Shown here piece by piece: positions 1 to 9,201 of a DNA stretch of 64,000 nt (positions within the stretch are counted from its first letter, which is position 1; each line of letters starts with the position of its first letter). The DNA lies in NCBI GenBank assembly GCA_022360095.1, contig JAKSDK010000082.1:32024-96023 (forward strand), read 5' to 3'. Source of the stretch: Phycisphaerales bacterium. GTDB taxonomy: Bacteria; Planctomycetota; Phycisphaerae; UBA1845; UTPLA1. The notes beneath the pieces were generated by a model that worked only from the letters and a program-made list of their open reading frames with translations, made no database searches and had not been told where the DNA came from. The position numbers and the translations under genes are program-made.

Positions 1-1195
1 CAACGGCGGACCCGCCACCACCGTTCGGCCAGTGCGGCGGCCCGTTGAATGATCCAGCATAAACAATGTCGCCGCGGTCGTTCACCGCAGAGAGCGTGTG
101 TATGCTGAAACCGCTTGCTTCCGGAATGTCGGGAATGGGGTCGGTGTTATCGTGGATCTTCTGAAAGGGCTGTCCGACAAGGGCCGCATAGATACCCATG
201 TCGAGAGTGTTGGCTTGACCGGCGATGGCCACGGTGCCGTTCCCGCTGGCGAGAAAATCTTCGAAGTCGCGAAAGACGATTCCCGGCGGTCGATTCGGAA
301 CCGTGCTGTGAGGCCCGCCGAGGACGTGGCGAATTTCGCCGTCCGGTGCCTGTCGGAACATGGTCGGATAAGCGATCTCGTTTTCCGTGATCACACCCTG
401 CCAGAACAGGTCGCCGGTATCCGAGAGCTGCATCGTGTTGATCGCATCGAAAGGCCACACGCCTAATGAAGGTATAAAGGGAATCCAGGACGCGTTCGGG
501 TGTCCCGGAACAGGCATCGTCGTATCGTAGATCCGGGTCAGCGTTTGACCGTCGTCGAGGCGATACAGTCCAAGATGATCGTCCGGGCCGATTTGAAACG
601 AGCCGCGTACCGCCAGCGTTCCGGCATCGTTGAAGCGCATGACCAAGGTCTGCACAAAACCCAAGTGCGTGAATACCGTCCCCGGCGGCTGGCCCGGGAC
701 GGCCACGCCGTTTTCGGCCGCCAGATTCATTTGGGTATCGTCGGAGCCCAGAAAGAATGCCTTGCCGGGTCCCCCCTGCACTTGAGGCAATAGGCGCCAA
801 TGGCTTGCCACCGCACCCGACTGGTTTCGGATCGCGCGATTCACATCGCTCAAAAAGTTATCTTTCAGATCGGGGTGGGTCACAAGCCCCTGCTGCACCG
901 AAACGACTTCGCCCGTATCGGCATGAAAAACGAGCAAATCCGTGATGCTCGGTCCCGCGTCGCCGTTAGATTGCCCGCGCAAGGACAGGTTTCCCGCCGC
1001 ATCGAGGCCGCCGGGAGTAACTCTGTTGTAAGTGTCGCCCGGCCTGCCCGGAAACGGATCGATTTTTTCCCAGATGATTTTCCGAAACGTGACTGTCGGC
1101 TCTCCCGCAAGGCAGAGCGTCGGCAACAGAATTGCCGCCGCGCACACAACGCAAGACCGGCAGGCGAGTAACGTGATATACTTGTACTGAAGCAT
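1..1195 (-). CDS. Secreted DUF7453-like repeat protein, 5' part (runs off the window edge)
   Basis: The frame opens at an ATG (1195-1193) preceded by a GGAGGT Shine-Dalgarno about 7 bases upstream, and stays open to base 1, giving 398 N-terminal residues. The first ~31 residues look like a Sec signal peptide (MLQYKYITLL, then a hydrophobic stretch ending LPTLCLAG). The mature part contains spaced phrases such as VAVPGQPPGTVFT and NDAGTLAVRG. The same style (PGQPG..F, INNAGxVxF) recurs in the protein at 24430-27222 and is typical of DUF7453/choice-of-anchor planctomycete exoproteins, probably a beta-propeller-like fold. The function is unknown. The C-terminus, where a PEP-CTERM or dockerin tail would be expected, lies outside the window. 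The gene is divergent from the sigma factor at 1359. Confidence 0.75.
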   Translation of the reverse strand, partial: MLQYKYITLLACRSCVVCAAAILLPTLCLAGEPTVTFRKIIWEKIDPFPGRPGDTYNRVTPGGLDAAGNLSLRGQSNGDAGPSITDLLVFHADTGEVVSVQQGLVTHPDLKDNFLSDVNRAIRNQSGAVASHWRLLPQVQGGPGKAFFLGSDDTQMNLAAENGVAVPGQPPGTVFTHLGFVQTLVMRFNDAGTLAVRGSFQIGPDDHLGLYRLDDGQTLTRIYDTTMPVPGHPNASWIPFIPSLGVWPFDAINTMQLSDTGDLFWQGVITENEIAYPTMFRQAPDGEIRHVLGGPHSTVPNRPPGIVFRDFEDFLASGNGTVAIAGQANTLDMGIYAALVGQPFQKIHDNTDPIPDIPEASGFSIHTLSAVNDRGDIVYAGSFNGPPHWPNGGGGSAV

Positions 1196-1358
1196 GACGA
1201 AACCTCCATAGTCATAGGCGACTTCACGAATCGGACCGTACCGCCCCGGGCGGTTCTGATATCTCATAGACCCCTAGGTCCGAACACGGCGCCATTGGAC
1301 AAACAGGTACGCTTTTTTTTCGAGCACGGCTTCATGCGTCGCTCGCGGGGAACCACCC

Positions 1359-1937
1359 ATGCTCAGTCAAACCACACACGCATCCCTCCTTGGACGAATT
1401 GCGGAGGGAGACCAACAGGCGTGGAAGTTATTTCATGAGCGTTATGCCGACATGATCCGCGGGTTTGCCCGTCGCCAGAAACTTCAACCTTCGGACTGTG
1501 AGGACGTGGTGCAGGATGTGTTCCTGGCCCTGACACGGGCTTTGCCGAAGTTCAGCTACGATCCTGCCAGAGGAAAATTCCGAGGTTACCTTAAGACGCT
1601 CGTGCTCCACGAAATTTTTCGGAAGAACCGTCAAAATCGAGGGCAAATCGAACTAGAAGATCTGGAGGCGGCAATCGCCGACGCGGAGGTCGCCACGGAC
1701 CAGGTGTGGGAGGAAGAGTGGCGAGAGTACCACGTCCGGTTGGCCATGGCCAGAATCGAACGCGAGTTCGAAGCTCGACACGTGCAAGCCTTTCGGCTGC
1801 ACGCCCTGACCGGACGTGACGTTCGATACACCGCCGAGACTGTCGGATTGTCTACCCATCAGGTCTATAAGGCGAAGAGCCGAATTCTGAGGCGTCTCAG
1901 TGAGCTCATCCGAGAACAGGTCGACGAAGAAGGCTGA
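1359..1937 (+). CDS. ECF-type sigma-70 factor (pair 1)
   Basis: This 192-residue protein has the two-domain layout of an ECF sigma factor. Region 2 (residues ~10-90) contains DCEDVVQDVFLALTRAL and the FRGYLKTLVLHEIFRKN segment. Region 4 (residues ~135-185) carries the helix-turn-helix TAETVGLSTHQVYKAKSRIL. It would direct RNA polymerase to a dedicated promoter set. It is followed after only 7 bases by a Ser/Thr kinase-TPR gene, the organisation of the planctomycete ECF groups thought to be controlled by adjacent kinases. No anti-sigma gene of the classical type is next to it. The ECF assignment is firm; the regulon and the activating signal cannot be read from sequence. Confidence 0.9.
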   Translation: MLSQTTHASLLGRIAEGDQQAWKLFHERYADMIRGFARRQKLQPSDCEDVVQDVFLALTRALPKFSYDPARGKFRGYLKTLVLHEIFRKNRQNRGQIELEDLEAAIADAEVATDQVWEEEWREYHVRLAMARIEREFEARHVQAFRLHALTGRDVRYTAETVGLSTHQVYKAKSRILRRLSELIREQVDEEG

Positions 1938-1944
1938 GTCAAAG

Positions 1945-4452
1945 ATGTCGCGCGCGCATCAGGACTGGTTCAATAATCAAAATATCCTGATAGACCTTGC
2001 GCGCCGCGCGGATCGATGGAGCGACAAGACGCCCGTCATCGAGGGATATGAGGTCTTGCACGAAATGGGTCGTGGCGGCCAGGGCATTGTTTTTCACGGA
2101 ATCCAGCGCTCTACCGGTCGAAACGTGGCGATTAAGGTCCTCCGGAATTCGCCGTTTGCCACAAAGTCCGCACGTCGCCGGTTCGAGCGGGAGGCGGAGC
2201 TGATCGCAAAAATGCGGCATCCCAACATCGTTCGTCTCTATGACGCCGGAATCACATTCGATGGATGTGCCTACATCGTCATCGAGAATCTGCGGGGAAG
2301 CTCACTCGCCGAACTTCTTCGTTTGCGCGCAGACGGCGATGACGGCACCGATTCGCAAGGCGATATGACGTCCGAGCCGAACCGTGAAATCGCAAGTTGG
2401 TCGGTGCCGCGCGTCCTTCAACTGTTCGCCAAGATTTGCGATGCCGTGCGATACGCACATCAGCACGGCGTCATTCATCGGGACCTCAAACCGGCTAATA
2501 TTCTCGTCGTCCAGGGAGGGGAAAGAGGACCAGGGGAAAAGGAACCGTTACGCCCTTTCCTCCCCCGGTCCCCTGATCCCCCGGTCCCCTCTTCGCCAGA
2601 CCCTGTCATCGTTGACTTCGGACTTGCCCGAACGTGGACCGACACCGACTCGAACAATGAAGTCAGCGATTCACTGACCGAAACGGGACGCTTCGTGGGC
2701 ACGCTTGCGTGGGCCAGCCCGGAGCAGGCATGCGGCAGGACGGCCGACGTCGATACGCGATCCGATGTCTACTCCCTTGGCGCCATCTTGTACCAGACGC
2801 TGACGGGGCGATTCCCATGTGATACCGGCGGTGACTTTCGGACGGCCATCCGAAACGTCGCCGAGATACCGCCGGTGCCGCCGAGCCGAATCCGACCGGA
2901 CATCGACGATGAGCTCGAAACGATCATCCTACGCTGCCTGGCCAAGGAGCCTGCACGACGTTATCAATCCGCCGACGCCGTCGGCACTGACGTTGAACGC
3001 TACCTCGCCGGCCTGCCCATCGAGGCCAAACGTGACAGCGCCTCGTATCTGATTCGAAAAACCATTCAACGACACAAACTTGCTGCATCCTTGATCGCGT
3101 TGCTGATGAGTTCCCTTGTGGTGAGCGCGGCCACGCTTACATGGCTATACGGCCGCGCATCGGAGGCCGAGGATCGGGTGCGACAGCAACTTGCGCAGAC
3201 CCGCGAAGAAAAAGCACGAAGCGACGCCGTTAAGGAGTTTTTGAAACGAATCTTCGGATCAACGAGGCAGGACTACATCCACGCCCGCGTCCGTTCGTTT
3301 CCCGATCTCCTGGCGGACGCTTCACATCGCGCAGGGGTTGAATTGGCGCAGTTCCCGAGAGTCGAGGCGGAAGTACGCACGACGATCGGGGGCGCTCTAT
3401 TTTGCCTGGACCGGCACAGCGCCGCAGAAGATGAGTTTAGAAAGGCGCTCGCCATTCAGCAGCGGCTGCTTTCGTATGACGATCCGGCGCTCGCCGGCAC
3501 GCAAACGGCCCTGGCTGCGACGCTCGTCTCTCGAGGCGCGCTGGCGGAAGCTCAACCGCTCCTGGAAAATGCCCTGGCCACATACCTGCACCGCTACGGG
3601 GCTGATCATCCGGCCACGGGAAACTGCCTGCTTAAAGTCGGAAAGCTGATGCACGCCCAGCGATATCACAACGATGCCGAGACCTACTGCCAGCGCGCCT
3701 TGGCGACCTATCAAGCAATCTATGGCGAGCGGTCTGTTCCTGTTGCTCGATGCCTGGCAGCGTTGGGCGCCGTTCGACTGAGTCGAAAAGACTATGACCG
3801 CGCTGAGGAAGACCTTTCCCGCGCCCGACGAATCCTTGAGCAACTTCACGAAAATGAACATCCGCTGCTCATCAGAGTCGTCTGTTCACTGGCGGAGCTC
3901 CGACTGTTCATCAACAACCTGTCCGAGGCCGCGAAGTTGATTCATGAAGCCCACGCGCTCAATGATCGCGTGTTCGGCGACGGGCACCTTCAGAAGGCCA
4001 AGATCATTCTGGTCGAGGCGAGGCTTCGTCGGCAGGAGCGCCGGTTGGATGAAGCCGAACGCCTTTATCGGGAGGTGCTCCGGCGCACGCGCGACCGTGG
4101 CCCGCCCATTCCCCCAATTGTCCCCACGAGCTTCAGCGGTCTCGGATTCACGCTCCAAAAGCAGGGCAAACATTCCGCAGCGATCGCGTCATTTCGTAAA
4201 GCGTTGAAGATCTGGCTCGAATTGCGCTCAGACGAACATCCTCTTGTGGCGGCCGGTCTCGCAAACCTGGCGCAGGCGCTGATGGACGTTGAGCAATGGG
4301 GCGAAGCGGAAATGCTCCTTCACAATGCGCTGAAAATTCGTCGTTCGATATGGCCGGAGGATCATGAAATCGTGCTGGAAACCAGAGACCTGCTCGCTCG
4401 CTGCTCGGATTCCCAAAATCAATCGAAGGCGCCAAGTCAGCGTGGGCCATGA
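1945..4452 (+). CDS. Membrane Ser/Thr protein kinase with kinesin-light-chain-type TPRs (pair 1)
   Basis: I start at ATG 1945 (835 aa), just after the sigma factor stop, with GAAGG upstream; an in-frame GTG at 1900 overlaps the sigma gene and is less likely. The kinase domain spans residues ~33-320: glycine loop GRGGQGIVF, VAIKVL lysine, catalytic HRDLKPAN, DFG and the SPEQ activation-loop motif, so it should be active. One transmembrane helix follows at ~380-405 (LIALLMSSLVVSAATLTWLY). A C-terminal series of ~42-residue TPRs (ADHPATGNCLLKVGKL style) would bind proteins outside the membrane or sense a ligand. The kinase probably controls the preceding ECF factor. Odd: a Pro/Gly/Glu-rich stretch of about 30 residues sits between HRDLKPANILV and DFG, encoded by an imperfect palindrome (2514-2600). 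Confidence 0.9.
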   Translation: MSRAHQDWFNNQNILIDLARRADRWSDKTPVIEGYEVLHEMGRGGQGIVFHGIQRSTGRNVAIKVLRNSPFATKSARRRFEREAELIAKMRHPNIVRLYDAGITFDGCAYIVIENLRGSSLAELLRLRADGDDGTDSQGDMTSEPNREIASWSVPRVLQLFAKICDAVRYAHQHGVIHRDLKPANILVVQGGERGPGEKEPLRPFLPRSPDPPVPSSPDPVIVDFGLARTWTDTDSNNEVSDSLTETGRFVGTLAWASPEQACGRTADVDTRSDVYSLGAILYQTLTGRFPCDTGGDFRTAIRNVAEIPPVPPSRIRPDIDDELETIILRCLAKEPARRYQSADAVGTDVERYLAGLPIEAKRDSASYLIRKTIQRHKLAASLIALLMSSLVVSAATLTWLYGRASEAEDRVRQQLAQTREEKARSDAVKEFLKRIFGSTRQDYIHARVRSFPDLLADASHRAGVELAQFPRVEAEVRTTIGGALFCLDRHSAAEDEFRKALAIQQRLLSYDDPALAGTQTALAATLVSRGALAEAQPLLENALATYLHRYGADHPATGNCLLKVGKLMHAQRYHNDAETYCQRALATYQAIYGERSVPVARCLAALGAVRLSRKDYDRAEEDLSRARRILEQLHENEHPLLIRVVCSLAELRLFINNLSEAAKLIHEAHALNDRVFGDGHLQKAKIILVEARLRRQERRLDEAERLYREVLRRTRDRGPPIPPIVPTSFSGLGFTLQKQGKHSAAIASFRKALKIWLELRSDEHPLVAAGLANLAQALMDVEQWGEAEMLLHNALKIRRSIWPEDHEIVLETRDLLARCSDSQNQSKAPSQRGP
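2514..2600. repeat. G/C-tract palindromic insertion inside the kinase catalytic loop
   Basis: Purine-rich tracts (GGGGAAAGAGGACCAGGGG) face pyrimidine-rich tracts (CCTCCCCCGGTCCCC, CCCCCGGTCCCCTC) around a short centre near 2550. Together they form an imperfect inverted repeat that stays in frame. The matching place in the other three kinases of this window has only a few residues between the catalytic loop and DFG. This looks like a REP/MITE-like repeat captured in a coding region, although expansion by slippage is also possible. Confidence 0.55.
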
Positions 4453-4520
4453 TTGAACATCAAGATCGGTAAATCCGTTTCGCGCAACGCTCGGCGGATC
4501 CCATTAAGCATGGGAACGAC

Positions 4521-7500
4521 TCAGCGCAAGGCGGCCAGTCTCGCCGGCGCGAAGAATCGCGCGACGGCTTCCCACTCGTCAAATTGAATGCAACGACGCA
4601 GCGCGTTACGGGCATCCTCGGTACGGCCCTCAGCGTCCGCCAACATTCCAACAAAATAGTATGCTTCACAGCGATGAGCGCCGGTCTTCGCGGCTGCAAT
4701 GAGATCCTCGACCGTCATTGTCTCGCGAAGAAATGCGATCAGGCTGTCCGTCCATTCCTCGTCGGCCTTGCCTGTCGGCGATTTGCGCAACAGTAATTCG
4801 GAGGCTGCGCCATCGTCCCCCAGCCTTCTGAAAAGCAAGTAACGCCACAGAACCGCATAGGTGGCGGCCTCACCACGCAATTGCTCAAGGCGATCATATT
4901 CGGCAAGTGCCTTGTCCGTATCCCCTGTCATCTCGTAAGCAAATGCGAGCTTCATCATTGAGTCGATTCGCCCTTCCGCACCTTCCTCAATCATACGAGC
5001 AAGATCGGTGATCGCCTGACGGTAGTCGCTTAGCACGATGCTGACATTCGCGCGCGTTCGAAGAAAATCCGGGTGTTCCGGATCGAGATCATGAGCATGC
5101 GCCAAATCCGCCATCGCCTTCCGGCGATCCCCCATGCGCAAGTGAGCAATGCAACGGTTCAAGAGAGCCCCCGACGCATACTCTCGATCGAGTTGCTGAA
5201 TGACATGGGTACAATCCGCAATCGTCAACTTGTAACGCCGCGTCTTCAACGCCGCGCTGGCTCGATGATGAAAATCGGTGATGGGCGGGGCCGAAGCGCC
5301 CTCGATGGCTTTGGTATAGTCCGCAACGGCTTGGTCGTATTTCTCCTCGCAAAAATTGACCATGGCACGACTACGATATGCAAAGGATTTCTTGTCGTTC
5401 GGTCCCAATAGTTCGATGCACCGAGAGATACTGTCCCTCGCTTGATCGTACAAGCCGGCGCGCAAGAATCCGATTCCGCGGTCGTGATAAAGGTTCGGGT
5501 GGCCAGGAGTCAGTTCGATCGCTTTATCAAAATCCGCTAGACCACCGTCAAGGTCGCCGGACGCCATACGCGATACACCGCGGCTGATGTAAGCGCTCGC
5601 GAGCTTCGGATTATATTGAAGAGCGACATTGGCATCTGCGATGGCCTCGTCATACTGTTCGATCTGACACTTGGCCGTCGCTCGAAAATACCACCACTCC
5701 GCCCTTTGCGGCTCCAGCCTGATCGCCTGGTCAAAGCATGCAATCGTCTCCTCATATCGACCCAAGCCTAGAAGCGCCTGACCACGCAATCTGTGGGGCA
5801 GGGTCCATCCCGGTCGTAAGAGGATCGCGCGATCGGCATCCGCCAACATCAAATCAAGCCGTTCGACCTGTCGATATCGCACTGCACGTTGCACGAGAAC
5901 GTCGACACAATCCGGCGTATGCTCCAGAGCCTGCGTCAGCATCTCGATCGCATCTTGAGCGGACGGAGCCAACAGAGAGCGCGTGAGATAGTCAGTGGCG
6001 GTCTTCGGTTGCAATCGTTCGACTTGAGCCTGATGAAAGGCCGCCTTCTCGGGTTCGCATGCATGATACGCAACAACCAACGCCCGATGCGCGGTCCAAC
6101 TGTCGGGCGAATCAACGACCACATCTTCCAGCACCGTCTGAGCTTCGTCCTCTCGCCGTAAATGACCCAAGAACTGCGCACGCAGCACTCGGGCATCAAC
6201 TGATAGAGGATCGTGGACCAAAAATTCATCCACCTTGCGCAGCCCTTCCTCGTAGTTGCCCTGCACGAAATCCGCCGTGGAGGCCAGCAACAAAGCGCGC
6301 TGGCGTTCGGCCTGTTCGGCGGCTCTGGCTACCGCCGCTTTGTTCTGAAGTGTCCGATTGGCCAGTGAGAATGAAACCGTCGTTGCGATCAGTAACGTGG
6401 ACGCCGCCGCCACTGTCACGGCCAGTTTGCGGCGTCGAACAAATCGCCTGACTCGTTCCGGCAGCGCCGGCGGGCGGACATGGATCGGCATGTCCAGCAA
6501 ATAACGACGCAAATCATCGCCGAGCGCCTGAGCGGAGTCGAAGCGCCGGCGCCGGTCCTTCTCAACCGCGGTCATACAGATGGTTTCGAGTTCGCGAGGC
6601 ACTTGTGGGACTAGACGCCGCGGCGGCGCCGGATCTGCGTGCAAGACACAGTTCAATAGTTCCCGGTCGGTCCGCGCGGCAAACATCGGCCGGAACGTGA
6701 GCAACTCATAAAACGTCGCACCCAACCCATAGACGTCGGCTCGGCGATCAATCGGGCTGCGATCGCTACTGAGCTGCTCGGGGCTGGCATAGCGGGCCGT
6801 CCCCAACAAGGATTGCTCGCGTGTCAACGTCGCATCATCCGCGGCATGGGCCAGTCCAAAGTCGCTGACCATCAGCCGACCGTCATGCGATAGCAATAAA
6901 TTGGAAGGTTTGATGTCTCGGTGAATAACGCCCTGTTCGTGGGCATAGTGCAGGGCCTCGGCGACTTCAGCCATCCACAAGGCAACGCGCCGGTAGTAGA
7001 TCCGATCCGTGTGAGCCGAACTGCCCAACCGTGTCTTGTCTGATCCCTCCGCATCCGAAGTTGTCCCCCGGCCGTTGGCCAGTGCCAATTGGCTGTCATG
7101 CACGTCACCGATCACGGCGTCGATCGCCTCGGATTCACCAATCTCTTGAATCACGTCGCGCAGCGAACGGCCCTTGATCAATTGCATTGCATAAAAGAGA
7201 GAGCCTTCGACTTCGCCAAAGTCATAAACGCCGATGATGTTGGAGTGATCGAGCCCGGCGACGAGCGTGGCCTCGCGGCGAAAGCGGGCCGCGGCATCAG
7301 GACGCAAGGCGCTCAGCAGCGCCGGCAGCACCTTCAACGCAACGATCCGATCCAGTTTCAGTTGACGGGCTTCGTAGACAATCCCCATTCCACCACGGCC
7401 AATCTCGCGGATGATCTCATAGTCCGTCAGCAGAGTATTGAGCCGTGACAACGGCAGATTGATATCGACGTCGAGTTGATCGCGCACGACCACGGCCTGG

Positions 7501-7715
7501 CGAAGCTCATCCTGCAGTTCGGACGCCGCCTGTTCGCCGAGGCCGATCCGCCGGCAATAATCGCACTCGTTCAGGTGCGCTGCCAATGACGCCTGCTCCT
7601 CATCGCTCAGGACGGTTCGCAGCGCACGCTGCACCTCCGAAACGCGCGAGCACGGCGCCATGTCGGCGTGGCTCGTGGGACTTGTCATGCCGCTACCGGG
7701 ATCAGCGGATGCCAT
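4521..7715 (-). CDS. Ser/Thr protein kinase with N-terminal ZAS-like zinc motif and TPRs (pair 2)
   Basis: Start chosen at ATG 7715 with GGAGG 8 bases upstream (1064 aa); the frame extends to a TTG at 7745 without a better site. The N-terminus has H-x3-C-x2-C (AAHLNECDYCRRIG, about residues 45-58), the zinc signature of ZAS anti-sigma domains. A complete kinase domain follows at ~100-390: GRGGMGIVYEA, ALKVL, HRDIKPSNLL, SDFGLA, SPEQ. Then comes one membrane helix at ~428-452 (AVTVAAASTLLIATTVSF) and about fifteen 34-residue TPRs to the end. It lies 77 bases downstream of the sigma factor stop at 7793 and is probably co-transcribed. The ZAS-kinase fusion suggests direct sigma binding by the kinase, which is inference. 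The TPRs here are the classical 34-residue type, unlike the other three kinases. Confidence 0.88.
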   Translation of the reverse strand: MASADPGSGMTSPTSHADMAPCSRVSEVQRALRTVLSDEEQASLAAHLNECDYCRRIGLGEQAASELQDELRQAVVVRDQLDVDINLPLSRLNTLLTDYEIIREIGRGGMGIVYEARQLKLDRIVALKVLPALLSALRPDAAARFRREATLVAGLDHSNIIGVYDFGEVEGSLFYAMQLIKGRSLRDVIQEIGESEAIDAVIGDVHDSQLALANGRGTTSDAEGSDKTRLGSSAHTDRIYYRRVALWMAEVAEALHYAHEQGVIHRDIKPSNLLLSHDGRLMVSDFGLAHAADDATLTREQSLLGTARYASPEQLSSDRSPIDRRADVYGLGATFYELLTFRPMFAARTDRELLNCVLHADPAPPRRLVPQVPRELETICMTAVEKDRRRRFDSAQALGDDLRRYLLDMPIHVRPPALPERVRRFVRRRKLAVTVAAASTLLIATTVSFSLANRTLQNKAAVARAAEQAERQRALLLASTADFVQGNYEEGLRKVDEFLVHDPLSVDARVLRAQFLGHLRREDEAQTVLEDVVVDSPDSWTAHRALVVAYHACEPEKAAFHQAQVERLQPKTATDYLTRSLLAPSAQDAIEMLTQALEHTPDCVDVLVQRAVRYRQVERLDLMLADADRAILLRPGWTLPHRLRGQALLGLGRYEETIACFDQAIRLEPQRAEWWYFRATAKCQIEQYDEAIADANVALQYNPKLASAYISRGVSRMASGDLDGGLADFDKAIELTPGHPNLYHDRGIGFLRAGLYDQARDSISRCIELLGPNDKKSFAYRSRAMVNFCEEKYDQAVADYTKAIEGASAPPITDFHHRASAALKTRRYKLTIADCTHVIQQLDREYASGALLNRCIAHLRMGDRRKAMADLAHAHDLDPEHPDFLRTRANVSIVLSDYRQAITDLARMIEEGAEGRIDSMMKLAFAYEMTGDTDKALAEYDRLEQLRGEAATYAVLWRYLLFRRLGDDGAASELLLRKSPTGKADEEWTDSLIAFLRETMTVEDLIAAAKTGAHRCEAYYFVGMLADAEGRTEDARNALRRCIQFDEWEAVARFFAPARLAALR

Positions 7716-7792
7716 CACAACGACCTCCGATATCTGGTCGATCAAAAATGACGAATTTGTCCGACTGGCTGGGAGAAGGTTGCGATACCTCT

Positions 7793-8497
7793 CTACGCGT
7801 CAGTCGCTTGACCGTCGCTCTCACCATACAGAGCCATCAACCGCTCGCGCAACAGCGCCAACATTTGATGACGGATGACATACACGTGTCCGGGCGTCAT
7901 CCCCAGGTCCTTGGCGACGTCGGCCGCGGAACGTCCCTCGAACGCGTACATGCGAAAAGCCTTCATGCGACGCGGGGACACATCCTGTTCGATTTGATCC
8001 ATGCACCACAACAAATCCTGGAGCTGCCACTCCGCATCCCAGACCGACTCCGCAGTTTCCTCGTCGGCAAGTCGCTCACAGGTGGTGCTGTCGTATTGAA
8101 TCGGGCGCTGGCCCCGAAAACAATTGGAGATGAAGTTGTTGGCGATGCGGCGCACCCATTGCCGGAAATAGCCGCGATCGCGGTCATAACGAAAGTCCTT
8201 CATATGTCTCGCGATACTGATCATCACTTGTTGCACAACATCATCCGCATCTTCATTGGTCAGACCGCGGTGGCGAGCCACTCGAAAAACGGCCGGTGCG
8301 TAGCGCTGAAAGAACTCACGCCAGCCGAGCTGGTCTGAATTCTCAGCCAACTGAGCCAACAATGATGGCCGCGTCTCCGGAAAACCATGAGGCTTGAGCA
8401 TGATCAGCAATCGCAATGGAGTGTTGATGGCGGCGTCGCCGCGCGACACCTCTTCCTTCGATTCTACAATCGACCACAGCCGATTGGAAGATTTCAT
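7793..8497 (-). CDS. ECF-type sigma-70 factor (pair 2)
   Basis: This ECF sigma factor is 234 residues from ATG 8497, or 202 residues if the internal ATG at 8401 is used. The shorter form fits the family better because the conserved part begins at ETRPSLLAQL just after that methionine, but neither start has a convincing Shine-Dalgarno. Region 2 contains NEDADDVVQQVMISIARHM and the FRQWVRRIANNFI segment; region 4 contains AADVAKDLGMTPGHVYVIRH. It belongs to the planctomycete ECF type that carries the DVVQQ signature. The downstream gene on the same strand is the ZAS-kinase at 4521-7715, its probable regulator. The upstream spacer to 9201 is long. Confidence 0.88.
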   Translation of the reverse strand: MKSSNRLWSIVESKEEVSRGDAAINTPLRLLIMLKPHGFPETRPSLLAQLAENSDQLGWREFFQRYAPAVFRVARHRGLTNEDADDVVQQVMISIARHMKDFRYDRDRGYFRQWVRRIANNFISNCFRGQRPIQYDSTTCERLADEETAESVWDAEWQLQDLLWCMDQIEQDVSPRRMKAFRMYAFEGRSAADVAKDLGMTPGHVYVIRHQMLALLRERLMALYGESDGQATDA

Positions 8498-9201
8498 ACG
8501 CGCACCGTAACAGAAACAAATAATAAACGTCTTCGTTAACTCTTGCGTCCGACGAATGAACGAGCTCGCGCAAATCGCCCGTCGCTCTGGTCATCGTACG
8601 TCCGTATAGCTATACAGCGCCAATCGATGACGTCTTAATCAAAGGACGCTTTCCGTTCCGATACGGCTCTCATTTAAGACAACAAATAGTGAGTTATCGG
8701 CTCCGTTCGTCGGGTCTCATGTCGCGATTAAGGCAGGTGGATGGCAATCCGCAGAATCAGGAAGAATATTTCGCCAGTGGATTAAGGCCACGTGCCGGAG
8801 CCGTGTATTAAATGAATGAAGGCTAGATCAGATTTTTCCGCTCATGTCCGGCTGAATCGGAACGCTTGAGCAAGGCGGCGTTATGCCGCTCGGATCGGAC
8901 GCGCTACCTTTGCGCGAGGTCCGGGAGCCTAGCCGCCAATCTGGACGTGAATTGGGGAAAGTCGAATCGAGAAGAAGCAGGCATCATTCAAGGTCGTCAG
9001 CGAAGCCAACGCGAGAAAACAAGGAGCGATGTCGGATTCGCGGTGAATCGTAACAGTCTCACTTCGCCGCCAAGGGACGGTCCTTGAATCAGATCGATGT
9101 AACTTTCGCTCCCACTCGGACTCGCACGCCAGGGATTGGGGATGGCGTCAATCGGTGCACACCCGAGGCAGAGCATTTTGCTGAATCCAAAGGAGGTTCT
9201 C
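8498..9201. other. Divergent intergenic region of about 700 bases
   Basis: This stretch separates the minus-strand sigma factor from the plus-strand PEP-CTERM gene and should hold both promoters. No frame in it has a credible protein. A short palindrome TATAGCTATA lies near 8605-8614. I could not place a confident -35/-10 pair. The only clear signal is the AAGGAGG ribosome-binding site at 9190-9196, which fixes the start of the next gene. Confidence 0.5.

Noticed and set aside
147..800. A 217-codon minus-strand frame
   Set aside because: It is an Arg-rich shadow of the DUF7453-like gene read in another frame; the true frame has a signal peptide and repeat phrases.
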